From assembly GCA_003254905.1 (NCBI GenBank), contig QANU01071046.1, positions 351,272 to 415,271 on the forward strand: a stretch of DNA of 64,000 bases, in the 5' to 3' direction. The position numbers were made by a program, and so were the translations under genes. This DNA is from Nissolia schottii (Eukaryota > Streptophyta > Magnoliopsida > Fabales > Fabaceae). Below, piece after piece: positions 13,441 to 27,800 of this stretch (position 1 is its first letter; every line of letters starts with the position of its first letter). The notes beneath the pieces were generated by a model, which searched no databases, was not told the DNA's origin, and worked only from the letters and a program-made list of their open reading frames with translations.

Positions 13441-13620
13441 AATAAGGGCACGATAATAAAAAAACACTCTAATATTTAAATCAAAATTTTAACTGGCTCT
13501 TCAATCAAAGATAATAAAGAAAACATCTAGGTACTACTGATAAATTGTGCATCAAAACTTGTTAAATCATAAACTAAGCTAAAGAATATGAAAACTTTAC
13601 AACATTTGATGTCACATCGA

Positions 13621-13740
13621 AACATGGAAGGAGAAGATGAGAATCAAAGATTAACTACCAATTTAATAAAGTGCGGGAACAACATGGAAGGAGAAGATGA
13701 GAATCAAAGATTAACTGCCAATTTAATAAAGTGCAAGAAC
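13621..13740. repeat. Two tandem 60-bp units
   Basis: The 60-bp segment beginning aacatggaaggagaagatga is repeated once with few changes (13621-13680 and 13681-13740). The unit length is a multiple of three, so an open frame of 101 codons runs across it. That frame has no recognisable homology and I do not call it a gene. Confidence 0.8.
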
Positions 13741-15858
13741 AACTGCGAAATTATGAGGTTGAACTGGAAGCACCATTTAAATTTGACTATAAAAATCTAT
13801 CAAAAAAAAAGGTTGGGTATTAAAATGTATAGATTCAAATGTTATGGCTCTAACTTAGGTTATAGAGGCAAATTAGTTCTACGACAGTTCTAGCGTTGTC
13901 ATAGAAATGCAAAGAATAGTAATTGGGTTCATGTTTTCTCATTACCCCCAACCAATAAACACCCGTAATCAATAAAATAAAGTGTAATTTACATCTAACC
14001 TGAATTTTTACTTTTATTTTGACACATTTTAATATAAGATAATTTGATTGTACTTGGTTCAAGATTTTTAAAAATTGTTGTTTTACTAGATTTTAGTTAA
14101 AGAACGATAAAAAATTGCAACCTCATTTCTCTATCTCAATTTGGGAAATAGTAGTAATTTCTCTAATGAATTATAAGGATATCAATAGTGGAAGAAAGAG
14201 AGGATTGAAACAAACAACTTTATATAATTGCAATGTAAAAGTATAAGTACATAGATTGGGAACTACATAAACTAAAAGTTAATTACCGAAGTAAAAAAAA
14301 GAATTAAAAAAGATTGAATGAGAAAAGAAATAGAAGAGGAAAAAGAAATTACATAAGCAAAAGAAGAATTAAGTGAAGAATTGGTAAAAAGAAAAATAAA
14401 GGAGATTGAGAATTTACATAAAGGAGACAAAGAAGAAGTGAGAATGGAATACTTAAATTTCTTTTATGTATTCGTTGATATCGCAGTGACGTGAAAATGT
14501 GTAAATTATTTCTTAAGTAATTTTAATTTGCCTACTAATCCTATTTATAGAAAAATCTATAGCTTAATTCTTAAATGTATTTGGCTGTTGCTGTCGCTGA
14601 CATCTTCCATCATTTGCATAAGTACCTTGCATATAATTGCTTATAACCTCTCTTAAGTGTTGCTATATTCTTCAGCTTTTCTTCACGTGCTTCTATTTTC
14701 AATATGAATTGTACTTCTAATGAAACCTATTCCTGGTGGCTTCAAGTGGCAATGAGACCACATGCGAAAGCTCTTCAATTGATCGCTTCTTTTGGTTGTT
14801 ACATGTGTCGACCCATTGATGCCCTTGCCAACTAATCAAATTGCTAAGACCATGACAATTGCTTCTCACTTGCATTCCTTCATTCTATTTGCCTTAGCTT
14901 CTGAATATGGCTCTTAATGAGACTTCCACGTGTCTTCAAAGTATTGTGCATGTAGTAACTAGGAATGCTTTGAGCATTCTAGCCAACCTTCAATGACTCT
15001 TGGCTAACTTCATTAGATTTGCTTTCATATACTTTTTCATGTCATTGACCTAATGGCACATTATCATGCATTTTTCACCACGTGGGTCGACTGATAACAA
15101 GTGACTTGTCTACACAAGGGTTTCGATTATTTTGCTTTACTTGTAGGTGGTCTCATGGATACCATTGAGTTACTTATCACCAACTAAAATTTAGTGTCTA
15201 TTTTTCTAATAACCTTTTGGTATAACAATTATTACTTGAGAAAAATGAGCTTTATAATGTGTTATGAGAGAAATGATAATATATTTTGACACATACGAAT
15301 TATAAAGTAGTTAAAAAAATTGATATTATACCAACTATTTTAAACAATATTTTATTTTAAAAAATCATTTTTTATTTCAACTAGCTTAAGTTAGCATCCC
15401 ACAAGCGAACAAATCAGAGATGCAGGCAGAGTTGTTATGTATGCATCGTCGTCAATTCAGGATTGTTTCATGCAGAGCAATGTATAGACCAACGACCCAT
15501 ACCAAAGGCGTGCACAAGGCAAAATAACTTAACCGCAACTTAAAACTCGCGTTCCAGCTCCCAAACTCCATTCTCTCTAATTTCAATCACCTCCACCAAA
15601 ATCAAAATCGAAGTTAATTAAACAATCACTAATCAGATCTTACAGGTTCACTTCCGATTTGAAATAAACCAAATGGCATTGTTCCCTCTCAGTCTCGGTG
15701 ACTGGAGCTGAGAACCGAGAGAGAAGAGAGTTAGACGTTTCCGTTTGGAAGCGCACTCGGAAACGCGTTCTTCATCAACTCCAATGGCGATTTGAGCCAG
15801 AGCTCTAGGGTTCTGTTCTTGCTTCCTTTCTCGCTCTTCTTCCAGGGAGCACCGCCGA
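13741..15858. other. Intergenic region upstream of VPS50; no gene seen
   Basis: AT-rich DNA without convincing coding potential. The last 300 bp must contain the VPS50 promoter and leader. Two short upstream open frames precede the chosen VPS50 start: ATG at 15673 ending at 15711, and ATG at 15784 ending at 15795. Whether they are in the transcript depends on the unknown transcription start. Confidence 0.4.
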
Positions 15859-18800
15859 ATGGATCTGTCGAAGGTCGGCGAGAAGATCTTGAGCTCCGTC
15901 TGGTCCGCCACGTCGCTCGGCCTCCTCCCTTCCCTCTCCGATCGCCCCGAGGTTAACCCTCACCGTTAATCTATCTACACATTCATCTTCTGTTTCGAAA
16001 TTTACATGCACGCCTCTAGTTTCAGTTGATGCCGAACTGAATGAACGGATTATGATCGTTGATTCTTGTCTGTACTAAGTAACGATAATGCATTGAATTG
16101 TTTTGACATTGTTTTTGATGAGTCTGATTGTTGCGAGTTTCGATTCTTTGGAGTTTCGTTTCGTGTATTTGATTATATGAATTTTACTGATCTGATGTGC
16201 TGTTCGATGTGAATCTCATCAGGTGTATGTGTGTGTGTGTGTGAATTGGAGTTATGCTTGATGGTTTCTGAATGTGAATGTTGCTTTGCAGGTTCCGGCT
16301 CGTGCTGTTGCGGCAGCTGCAGTAGCTCGCGCTATTGCAGGGTTGCCGCCTCATCAGAGCTTTTCATCGAGTTCCAAGGAGCTGAGTTTGATATATGGAA
16401 GGAGACATCCTGATCAAGTGGTGGAGGAACCTGAGGATGGATTCTATGAGGAGGTGCTACTTGATCTTATCACTTTAGTTTCAATTTCACTGATATTTTC
16501 TTATACAGTCCTTCGTGTTGAATGGATCAAGCTTTTTCTATTTTATGGAGGCTATTCCCCTTGTTCTGGACCTATGCTCTAACAATATTAGAAGATGAAG
16601 GACCTTGTTTCAAAGGAAGTTTCTTAATACTTCCTTGCATTTAGGACATAGGACTCTTCTTCTGTGGCAGGTGCAAGAAGACAGCTAACATTTCAATTGG
16701 AAATTGTTTTGTAGCCTTGAGCTGAAGATTTGATTCTTCATATTACAAAGTTCAATTCCCAACTTATCCCTCTAAAACATTGTAAATTGATTTTTGAGTA
16801 GCTCGTTATTCTGAACTTGAGCTTCTGGGATTTTTTTTTTAAAAAAAAAATCATCTGTAGAATCAGCAACCAAAATAAATCAGTAACCAAGATACATTTG
16901 TAACTAAAATATCCGATTTTAGGAATTTTTTTGTTTGACTTGTTTACAGAAGGAGAAACAATTATTTACTCTTTTTCTCATTGGTTTTGCTTATGGCCCA
17001 TCTCCGTATTGGCATAAAAATATTGTACACATTTTATATTCTATTATTTCTCATCATCATTCTATCACTAGTTAAGTTAACAATAGGCAAAGTATTCAAT
17101 AACATAAAATATGGATTCAAATATAGTGAAAGAAACTATTTTGCTGTTCCATATACAACATTTCAAATGATTTCTTTTGATGTTTACACTCGATGGCAAT
17201 CGCATACAAATTACTTGTATTTCATGATTTCATCACTATTTTCAGTAAGGTGGATGAATTCTTCGCAAATCTAGTAAACTCTAATCTATATCTTACTTCA
17301 GGCCTTTGATCCAGTTAGGCATGTTTTAGAGCATGTTCCAGCTGAAGAAAATGAGCTAACATATTTTGAAAAACAGGTACAGTTCCTGTTACTCAATTTT
17401 ACTGTTTGTTGAGCGCATTCTAACTCTTATTGCCAAGGGTAAATTGTTTGGGTTCTTCGATAAGCTGATCTTCTGCTTATAGTATCCATCACATTACTTG
17501 TATGCTCGAAAGAGGACTTACTACTTTCTTACACCTGCAGTTGTTGATGTTTAGTTTGCTTGGATGGAATCTTCAGATCCTTTCTTGTGTTATTTACGAA
17601 GTTGCTTCTCTTATATGTTTGATGCATGAGCTTAACATACGTCAACTTATGGTTCATAAAACAATTAAACCCAAACATATACAATGTGACTGTGCTATCC
17701 TCTTGTATCTTTGTGTCAGTTGAGTGGATCAAATACTATGTAGTTGTCATATAATTTCAGAGTATTTCATGGCTAATTAATTCATTAATAATTTAATGAT
17801 TAGTGTGATCTTTTTTAAAGAATCTTGCGGCATATGCTCAAATAAAAGAATCTTTTAACTTTTTCTTTGTTTAAATATTTTTATTTAATAATGTTAGGTT
17901 TGTCATCCTGGTGCATGTTATGAATTCTTATGATAAGATGCTTGGTCTTGGATTTTCAAATAGGTTACCCTTAGATTGGCGCAACTGGATAGAGTAGCAG
18001 AGCATTTATCACGCCATGTTATGGAGCATCATGAAGTAATGGGTAAGTTCAAGGAAGGTGACTTTAGAGTTTTCACCACCAATTTTGTGCAAGTTACGGT
18101 AGATGGTTCTATGCATTTGTTGTCATCCACTCCATTTCTATATTTCTAATCATTCATTTAATTAGTTTTAAGGAAGAAAGCTGATTACTCGTTAGCTGAC
18201 CCAAAACTACGTTTAAATCATGATTCTATATTCATAAGTCTGTATTTGGAGGAATGCAATATTATTTTTTGCTGAAATAGTCAATCACTTTTTTGTACGT
18301 TTATTGAGAAATTAACTTGGGACGCTGTGTGCATGCCACCTTCTAGTTTTTATTTATGGATCACTCAGTTTACTCAGAAGGTTTAAGAATAAGGAGCTGA
18401 TGTTTACTTTTGGCCAGTGAAGGGGATGAATTTGGTCAGGGAATTAGAAAGAGACTTGAGAATTGCAAATATCATCTGCATGGTAGGCATCGTAAAGGTT
18501 TTGACAACTACTAGTTACAGTTTTGCTCTATGCCTCAGTCTGGATCTTACTGCATTCTTTTCAATCGTTTTGCAGAATGGAAGAAGACACTTGACATCAT
18601 CTGTCAACAAGGTTTCAAGGGATCTCATTGTAAATTCTTATTCCAGAAAGAAACAAGCTCTACTGGTATTTCTCTCTCTCTCTCTCTCTACACATATATA
18701 TATATATATATATATATGTGCATAAACCTAGCAATACCAATCGTTTCTTGCGTCCTTATGATATGATATCCCTTTTTTCATGATTTTTTAGTAAATGTTG

Positions 18801-21800
18801 TTAAGACTTTTTGTTATTAATAAGTTGTTGTATTGGATTAGCATAGCGTAGTCTAGGAGTTTTCTTATTAGTGTGGATGCATAAAATGTATGTTTACACT
18901 CAGGCCTTACTATAATTTACTGTGGTAACTTGTGCTTTTCCATTCACAGGACATGCTTCCAATCTTGACTGAACTTCAGCGTGCATTCGGTATGCAATCA
19001 ACACTTGAACTCCTTGTTGAGGAAGGGAATTACTGCAAGGTGCATGCATCTCTCTCTATTTTAAGCTTCACATTAGGGCTAATTCCACAACTCAAAGTTT
19101 CTATTTTTGTTTGCCATTTATTTTGGATGTAACCTAAGTTCTAAGATGTATATTTTTTACATTGATAATTTTGCAGGCATTTCAAGTCCTATCTGAGTAT
19201 TTGCAACTCTTAGATAGTTTGTCAGAGCTTTCAGTGATGCAAGAGATGAGTCGTGGTGTGGAGGTGAATGTGCAATTACTATTAGGATGCATTTTACCTT
19301 CATATATTAAGCGCTGTTGTCTTCTAACATTTACCTTACATCTTAGGAACTTATGTAATTTAATCCATTACTTTTGTACTTATGTTACTGCACTTGATCC
19401 TGGAGATAATATAGATATGCTTGTTTTAGTTGTTCGGTTGTCTCAATCACATTATCAATGTAGGTTTGGCTAGGAAGAACTCTACAGAAGCTGGATGCTC
19501 TTTTGTTGGATGTATGTCAGGAATTCGAGGAAGGTGGCTATATAACAGTGAGTCTGCAGTTTTTGTTTTTTGTATTAATTTTCTTTCCCGGGAAATTGAA
19601 TCACATGGAGCAATCAGTGTCCATGATTAGCTTATGTACTTGCTTGGTTTCTGTTTTTCCTTCAATTGGGTATTTGGTAACGTAAAAAGTTGATGTGGAG
19701 TTTGAAGGTTAGTTTTATATTATAGATCCATATAAATTTGAACTATTGTAGTCAATCGCGCACTGCTGGAGTCGTCACTTTGTGTTTTGCTGGAGCAGTC
19801 ATCGCAGTCAGTAGCGGCTGTCGTAGCTGCTACAATGAACACGGCCAAAATCTCTGCCCTTTTGCTTGCCCTCTGTTCCGGCCAAATTCCAGCGCCCCCA
19901 GATATTTTCCGGCCAAGACAGTTCTTTGGAGGCCAAACGCCTTCTTTTTCCGGCCAAGTCCTCTGGGTGTTCCAATCTGTTTCTACAGTAGTCAGTAGCT
20001 TCTCGAAAGAAGCCTTCTTTGTCCCTGTTCTGTTTAGGACCACATCATGACCAGACGTCGACTTCTTTGTTCCTGTGTTAAGTTCTGACACAAGACATGA
20101 ATACATAGAGAGAAAAGACATGTTTGGTTGTTAAGACCAATGGAGAAAATTAGTATACTTTTTGTATTTTGTTTTATTCTGACACAAAGACATGACACAT
20201 AAATACAATTTTTAAGATTAGGATGATTTGTTTTTTTGTTTTTTTTTTTTGTCTTTTTATATTTTTTTTATTTTTTTTATTAAATTAATGTAATAAAGAT
20301 ATTTTAAGTTATTTGAAATATATTTTTTATTTTATCTTTATTAAATTAAACAAAATATAAATATAAATAAGTGTGTTTTATATATTTATCACTAAATAAA
20401 ATAAAATATTTACTTGTTTTCTTATTTTTTATGTCTCTGTTCTCATGTCTCTGTATTCCTGTCATCTTTTAAATGCAAAACTTGTTCAAACATGAAAAGA
20501 CATCTATGTCCTTTATTAATAAAACCATTTTTCTTTATTTGCCTATTTGGTCATTGGCTGTGCGACTTGTTATTAAGAATTAATGGATTCCTAAAAAATA
20601 TTGATTATTGGAATTTTAGTTATTCATTTGTTTATGGTCTAAAAAAGTAGGATTATTGATTTCGAATATTAATGATAAAAAACAATTTTGAGTATTTTCA
20701 GGAGTTTTGAGCATTTATGCGTGGGATTGAAATAGCTTTGACTTGACAAAAACCAGTTTTGTGCAAGATTTTGCATGAACTAGCTTTGACTTAATAAACC
20801 ATCGTGATAAGAAGATCTGTCTGATTTTTCAAAACACAGTTGGCTGCCATTTGCCAAACACGTTATTTTAAAACTTACCCCTAGTGCTCCTAATTAAACA
20901 TTCTGAAATACATTTATCATTTGTGTTTGTTTTCTCATCACACATTTGCTCATACGTGGATCTTTTAGCATATTTCCAATATGGCAATAATGGATCTTTT
21001 AGCATATTTCCAATATGGCAATAATATCCATCAGTGGTGTAATTTGAAGTCAGAGCTTCAGCTAGTTTATATACAATTAATCACTATCAAAATTTGGCAT
21101 ATTTTGATGTTTTCCCGTGGATGTAATATGTATATGCTGAGATTTACTGTTGGACTACTGGTATATATTATCAAATGTAACATAAGATGAGGTGATACAG
21201 GTAATTGATGCATACGCATTGATGGGGGATACAACTGGTCTTGCTGAAAAGATACAAAGCTTCTTCATTCAAGAAGTTGTATCAGAAACCTACTCTGTTT
21301 TAAAGGTTATTGTGCATGAGGTATGCCAATATGTTCTTGCTTTTCTCTTTACGATCATCTGGAATTTTAAAGTCTTTTTGAGGTATGAATGTGAGCTAAT
21401 AGTATCTTTTTCCTACTTGTATGCGAAATTTTTCCCGAAGAAAAAGGGAATTCATTAGGACCATTAGGAGGAAAAGAGATCCACCGTAAAACAAATAGCT
21501 AAAACCAACAGAGAACAAAGACAGTGAAATGGAAGAACAGATGAGGAGCATGCAAAATGTCATCTGTACTAAATATATTAAGCACCGCAGTAAAAATAAA
21601 AAGACTTACTTTTGCTTTCTAATAAATTTAATGTGGTGATGTAGTTCATTGTATAATTGACAACATATTAATAAAATTTTCATTTTGGATATCATGAATT
21701 ATCATTTTTCATTTTCATGTTCGAATTATGGATATCTTGTCCAGTGGTACTGGTAATTGAAGTTTGACAGGGCTCTTCTTAGCTTACTTACATTGGTTGA

Positions 21801-24800
21801 AGTGGAGGATTGACAGAATGACACTTGTCACTGCCCAAGGTGTATATTAGGAAAAGATTTAAAAGAAGCAGGGATAGTAAGGGAGTAAAAGGTCTTGGTA
21901 GTAAGGATAATGTGATAAAGGGGCAAAATGAGGATGAGGGACCTTGCTCACGTGGCAAGAGTGATGGATAGCATGGTAGGGAACAATTAGGAGGAAGGAT
22001 TAGAGGAGGGAAAGGCGATAGAAATGAGTAAGATTTTGGGATGGATGGGGTAAACACCTCTAATAGTCTTTAGGTCTATTTTCATTCTATATTTTCCTTT
22101 TCCTGTTAGCAAGAGATTTATCTACTACGTTTCCTCTGTTTCTGAAATCTGTTACTATCAGTATCAGAGAGTGAACTTCTGTAAATAATACTATGATATT
22201 TCAGCCTGATTATGAGTTTTTACCCCAGAACTATCTAATTGCTCATGATGGGTTAGAGGTCAATATATTCTTACAATAATTGCTATTTGAGACTGAAAAA
22301 TTGATATTGTTCAGTGTGTTGGATTTGCATTTTTTTGCTTGATTTAAAGGATTGTAATTTCTTTTTTCCTTCAATCAAATAGGTAAAGGGTTTTTTAATT
22401 GCGATGTTGGTCTTTTTTGCAGGAGGATCAGTTGCCTTTACAAAATAGTAGGTACTTTTTTTCTTTCACATGCTTAGTTACCATCATGTAATCACTAATT
22501 ACAGTATTTCACTTTTTGTGCTCAGCTTCATAACTTTATTTTCATTCCAGGCTCACTTACAACGATCTTTGCCTTCACATGCCAGAATCTAAATTTAGGC
22601 AGTGCTTATTAAGAACACTGGCTGTTCTATTTGAGCTTATTTGTTCATACCACGTAATTATGGATTTTCAACTAGAAAGAAAGGTAAACTTGAGTTTTTC
22701 TAAGTAAATAATACTTTTCCTCTCTGATCTTTAAAGTGAAATATCCATCTAGGCTATAGTTAGGTCCATTGTGGGATGATATGAATATTTATTTATTTGT
22801 TTTTGGTATTTATTTGGCATTGTAAGAAATCTAAATTATTCTTGGGCCTCCTACTAGCAGCTGAGGATTTTTGTTGATGTCATTTTTGACATGGAACTAA
22901 AGAATCTATGACCCAAGTGATTCAGAGTTCAATCTTCTTGCCCTTATTACAACACCAGTAAAATCTTATCCTATTAGGTAGGGTTGGCTTCATGGATAAT
23001 TAACAACATTAGAAACTATAAAATTATTTTTAGTAAAACTGTTCATAGCAAGGTCTTTTATAATAGTTTCTCATAAAGTTTTTTGAAGTCTTCCTCAATT
23101 CTTTTTAATCAGAATATGAAAATATGTTCCATTTGATACACTTTTCTCACTAGCTTCTACTCACATGTCCAACATGCTCATGTCTATGCTTCAAGCTGAG
23201 TTAGCTTTAGCGTGAGAGGGGATGTTAGAGATGGAAATGGAGAGGGGCATATTGCTTGGAAATAACCTGGAACCTAGACATCATAAGGAAAAAAATGGAA
23301 AAGAGAAAAGTGTTGAACCTTCTACATGTAGCTGGTGTAGTTGAGTTCATAACTTGAATAAAGATGTTCAACATTGTTAGATATAAAAATTTCATAATCC
23401 TTCACCTAACAATTTATGCTTTTGGGAAATGTCTCTTGACATGGTCTCAAAGTTTCTATGACCAAATAGTTTGGAATTGATCCTTTCTACCCAAATTCTT
23501 CTAAACAAAAAAGGTTGAATGTTAGATATGAAAACCAATCATGAGGAAGTTGGAGGAAAACTAGATTTGCTTTTGATGAACTGAGCAAAATACTATTCAG
23601 TGGTAGAAGTAGAATACTTGTGTCACTAACATTTAAATATTTCAATATGCATCTGCCATTGAGACCAGGAAGAAAGCTATTCATGGCCACTGCATTTATT
23701 ATTATAGGAACTCTAGTTTGTAACTTTGTTTATATATGCTATTCATTCTAAATACATTTGGTCAATTTTACTCTCAGGACTTGGTAGCCCAAATTTCAAA
23801 TAAGTGCAATGATGACATTTCCTGTAGTTCAGGTGAGGCTCAGGAAGTTGTTTCAGATGTAAGAGCCAGCAACAATTCTATGTCCAGTTCTGGGGATGTA
23901 ACAGGTGGCTCATGTTATAGGGAGGAGTCTGCAACAGTCGGCTCACTTGCTGAAACTAATGGAAATGCTGTTTCACCATGTAGTGATTTGTATGGTCCAG
24001 TTGATGAGGGTAGAAAGGAGGACAATGCAGAATTTAGCATTGAATCCCCATGGTACCATCTTCGTAAAGAAGCAACAGCATTTGTTTCACAAACCCTTCA
24101 AAGAGGACGCAAGAATCTGTGGCATCTCACTACAAGTCGTGTGTCAGTATTGCTTTCTTCTGCTGCTGCTGCTTCTGCTAGCATTCATCAGTTCTTGAAA
24201 AACTATGAAGATCTCATTGTCTTCATTTTGGCTGGGGAAGCCTTTTGTGGAATTGAAGCAGTTGAGTTCAGGCAGAAATTGAAGCTTGTCTGTGAAAACT
24301 ATTTCATAGCTTTTCATAGACAAAATGTACATGTAAGTTAGTGAACTAAGGGCTTCTCATTCTTCACTGTTGTTTGCTGCACAACGTTGATTGGATTTCC
24401 AATGCACGTATGATATCAGAGTACTATGGCATTAGTTGCCTTTTACGTCCTCACGGTGTCACTAAGATGGTTATGATATTGCAGATATCAATAAGATTGT
24501 GTTAATTGATAAATCATTAAATGTGATTGTCTTGTGTTTTATAACTTCTTAATTTAATTACTGCTTTCTTCTTCTAGGTTCTTGTGTTGGGATATTCTGT
24601 CATATTATTGTTTGCAGTTGTTAGAATGCTTATGCTAGTCTAAGTTTATTACCACACTTTTCTAGACTCATTATCATATGTAGCACGTGTTAGAATATTA
24701 GTCAATTCTAGTTATGACTGTAGTTAATAGCTATTAAGTAGTTCTATAGTTTGTCTTCGATTAGCTGCTATACTTAATGCACTTAAGTAATATGGACTGT

Positions 24801-27800
24801 ATCGAAGTTAAATACACAATTTATATCAAACACACTTTTTATTATGTGTCAGAATGAATTGTCCTTGTAATAGTAAATAATCAAAATTATAGAAAGCTTT
24901 AGTACTTACGGATCCATAAATGGTACTTACGGATCCATAAATGGTCAAACTAAGTTTTTTTAATCCCTGATGAAACGTCAAAATGTCAAAAGGATCATTT
25001 ATGGTACTGTTGTTTTTCTTTATCCAGCATGACCAGAATGTCCCGGAAACCATAGTGCTGTAATTGATTGCAAGATATAAAAAATTGATGAAAACTACTG
25101 CAATATGCAGAAAAGTAAACAATTCATCACTCAGAATATTTTAAAATTAGGGTTTATTGATAATGTCCCGTGAAATTTGTCGCTTGAACCTCCATCAAAA
25201 TTAGTTGTATTTTCTATTTTTTTTTTTGAGGATATGTGATGCTCAGTATCAGCAATATAATTGCTAAATTGTTGTTTGGAATGTTTTATATGTTAAGCTA
25301 TGCTACCATGCTTCTGAACACTATCCATAATCATACATAAATGATTAAATTTGTTGGTTTGTTTCTCTTTTTAGGCACTTAAAATGGTTTTGGAGAAAGA
25401 GACTTGGTTAAAATTACCTCCAGATACAGTACAAATTGTCAGTTTTGCTGGACTTACTGGTGATGGTGCGCCCTTGATTTCTTTATCTAATGGCAAGTCA
25501 ACTAATGTTAGTGCAAACCATTCTGATAAACCACCAAACTTGGTTCACTCCAGTGCTAGGAAGACTGAGTTCTCAGATTGGATTAGAAGGGGAAACCTTT
25601 TTTTGCAAAAATTATCCATCTCTAAAGAAGTCTATGGTTACTCCCAACCAAATGGACTGATTCATGGTGATTTTGATGGAGGTTCAAGCGACAAATTTCA
25701 CGGTGGTAAAGTCCTGCCTAGAAAGAATGATTTGGATAAAATGAATGGTGATAATTCTGTTTCTGAAGATGAAAATGAGGATCTACTTGCTGACTTTATC
25801 GATGAAGACAGTCAACTGCCAAGTCGAATTTCGAAACCCAATGTTTCAAGAAGTCACTCTTCACATTTTATTGAGGAAGATACTACAGCACAAACTGGAT
25901 CTTCTCTATGTTTGCTTAGGTGAGTTGCTTTCCATTTTGTATAGCAAAATCAGCTTCTGTGTTCTACTAAATTTTAATTATGTGTTGTCTTAACGGATTT
26001 ATTGAGTTATTTTGTATGCCTTAAACATGTTAGGTCTATGGATAAATATGCTAGGCTTATGCAGAAACTAGAAGTGGTAAATGTTGAGTTCTTTAAGGTA
26101 TGCTCTTTTTTCCCCTTAAATGGTTTGCACTTCTTTACCCTTATTTGGTCCACGCCCCCCCCCTCCCTCCCTTCTTATTTACAGCTTACAAATATAAGTT
26201 TTGATTACGGTTTTGATTTTTCCTCTGAATTCTTTTTCCTGATTCAGTATATTGCTGCAGGGAATATGCCAATCATTTGAGATTTTTTTCTATTTTATAT
26301 ATGAAACATTTGGTCAGATAAACACTAGTTCAACTGGAAAAAACTCATCCAATTCTCTTAATTGTAAGTGGTCTAGTCAGTAGTTTAGTACATTCTCAAG
26401 CATTGGTAGATAAATTCACTTTTTTTTAATTATTACTGGTACAATGTAATTGTGACCTGCAGATCGGCTGAGGACAGCCTTGTCCAGAATAAACCAAGAC
26501 CGTGACCGGTGGATGAAACCCCATTCACCCACATCTTTTCGTTCACCATTTGTACAGGCAGAGTTGACCCCGACAAGTCCTCCCAGCACAAATTTTGCTC
26601 ACTCCTCCAGGAATTCATTGGGTCTCAAGGTATGAATGTGAATTCATCATCTATATGCTATATATATGTGTCTATAACTAGATTATTGTGTTGCAGGAAA
26701 GATGTGTGGCTGTTGACACTATATCTCTTGTTGCTCAAATACTGAATAGATCCAAATCTCATCTCCAATCAATGCTTTTGCAAAGTAATACAACTGTACT
26801 TGAGGATTTCTATGTGCATCTGGTATGTTGAATATTTGTTATTTCAGTTACAGTGGTTAGGCTCTCACGAAAATTTATGCTGACAGATAGTCAAGTTTGT
26901 TGATCATTCAATGAAAATTTGATTCTATAGTAATGATATGGCATAAGGAATTGATTTACTTTGATATGAAACCTGATGACGGTATCCCGCTAACATTGAT
27001 ATTTACAGTGATTCATATCTTTGCTTATTGTAGGGAGGGTATGGAAGGGATGTAAAGGAAATGGATTAGGATTCTCTAAAGTGAGATTCCTTCTGAAGTG
27101 AGAAAGTGAGAGATTATCTACCTTAGATCATTTGGTGGAACTGACACAATGCACTCTATTTATTCTAGGAGTAGATAATTCTTTACTTTCTCACTTTAGA
27201 AGACCCTAATATGAAAGAAATGGACCAAGGTAACTAAATTCGGGGCTGGCCCACTCACTTTCTCCTAAAGTGAAATCTTGTCGAAATATAGAAATAGGAA
27301 AGCACTGTCTGATTTGTAAAAAAGTAAATTGTATTTTGGAGTGCCCTTACCACATATTATGCATACATGTGGTGTCATTGAACTTGCAGCCATTGGTGGC
27401 TGAGGTTACAACTGAGAAACTATTTATCATGGCTAAGGAATGATAGATCAAACTTCATTAAAACCCTTTTGTAGCCTTTTTCTTGGCGCCTTTGCATGTA
27501 TAGGTGTCTACTTCCAGTAGAAAATCATGTTTGGATTGGATTTTTAGGATTTTATTTTATCTGCTTGTATAGTTCTAGTTGATTCAATTGTTTAACATTT
27601 TTTAGTATGAAAATGCTCAATATGGTTGACAATTATCTTTAACATATAATGATTTCGTTAGGTGGATGTTGTTCCAGATCTTACAGAGCATGTTAATAGG
27701 ACAACAGCGAGACTACTACTGCACGTTAATGGGTAAAAATTGACTTGAATTGTTGCCAATAGTTAATTAATATTACTTTTCAATTGAAATCTGGTTTATC

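Noticed and set aside
19720-20121. 133-codon minus-strand open frame in VPS50 intron 9
   Set aside because: No homology, lies inside an intron in GC-rich repeat DNA, and is matched by open frames on the other strand.
23200-23560. Copia remnant near a gtgagaggggatgttagag phrase in VPS50 intron 12
   Set aside because: The phrase looks like the end of a copia polyprotein followed by an LTR start, but no second LTR, ends or target duplication could be traced. Left out of the features.
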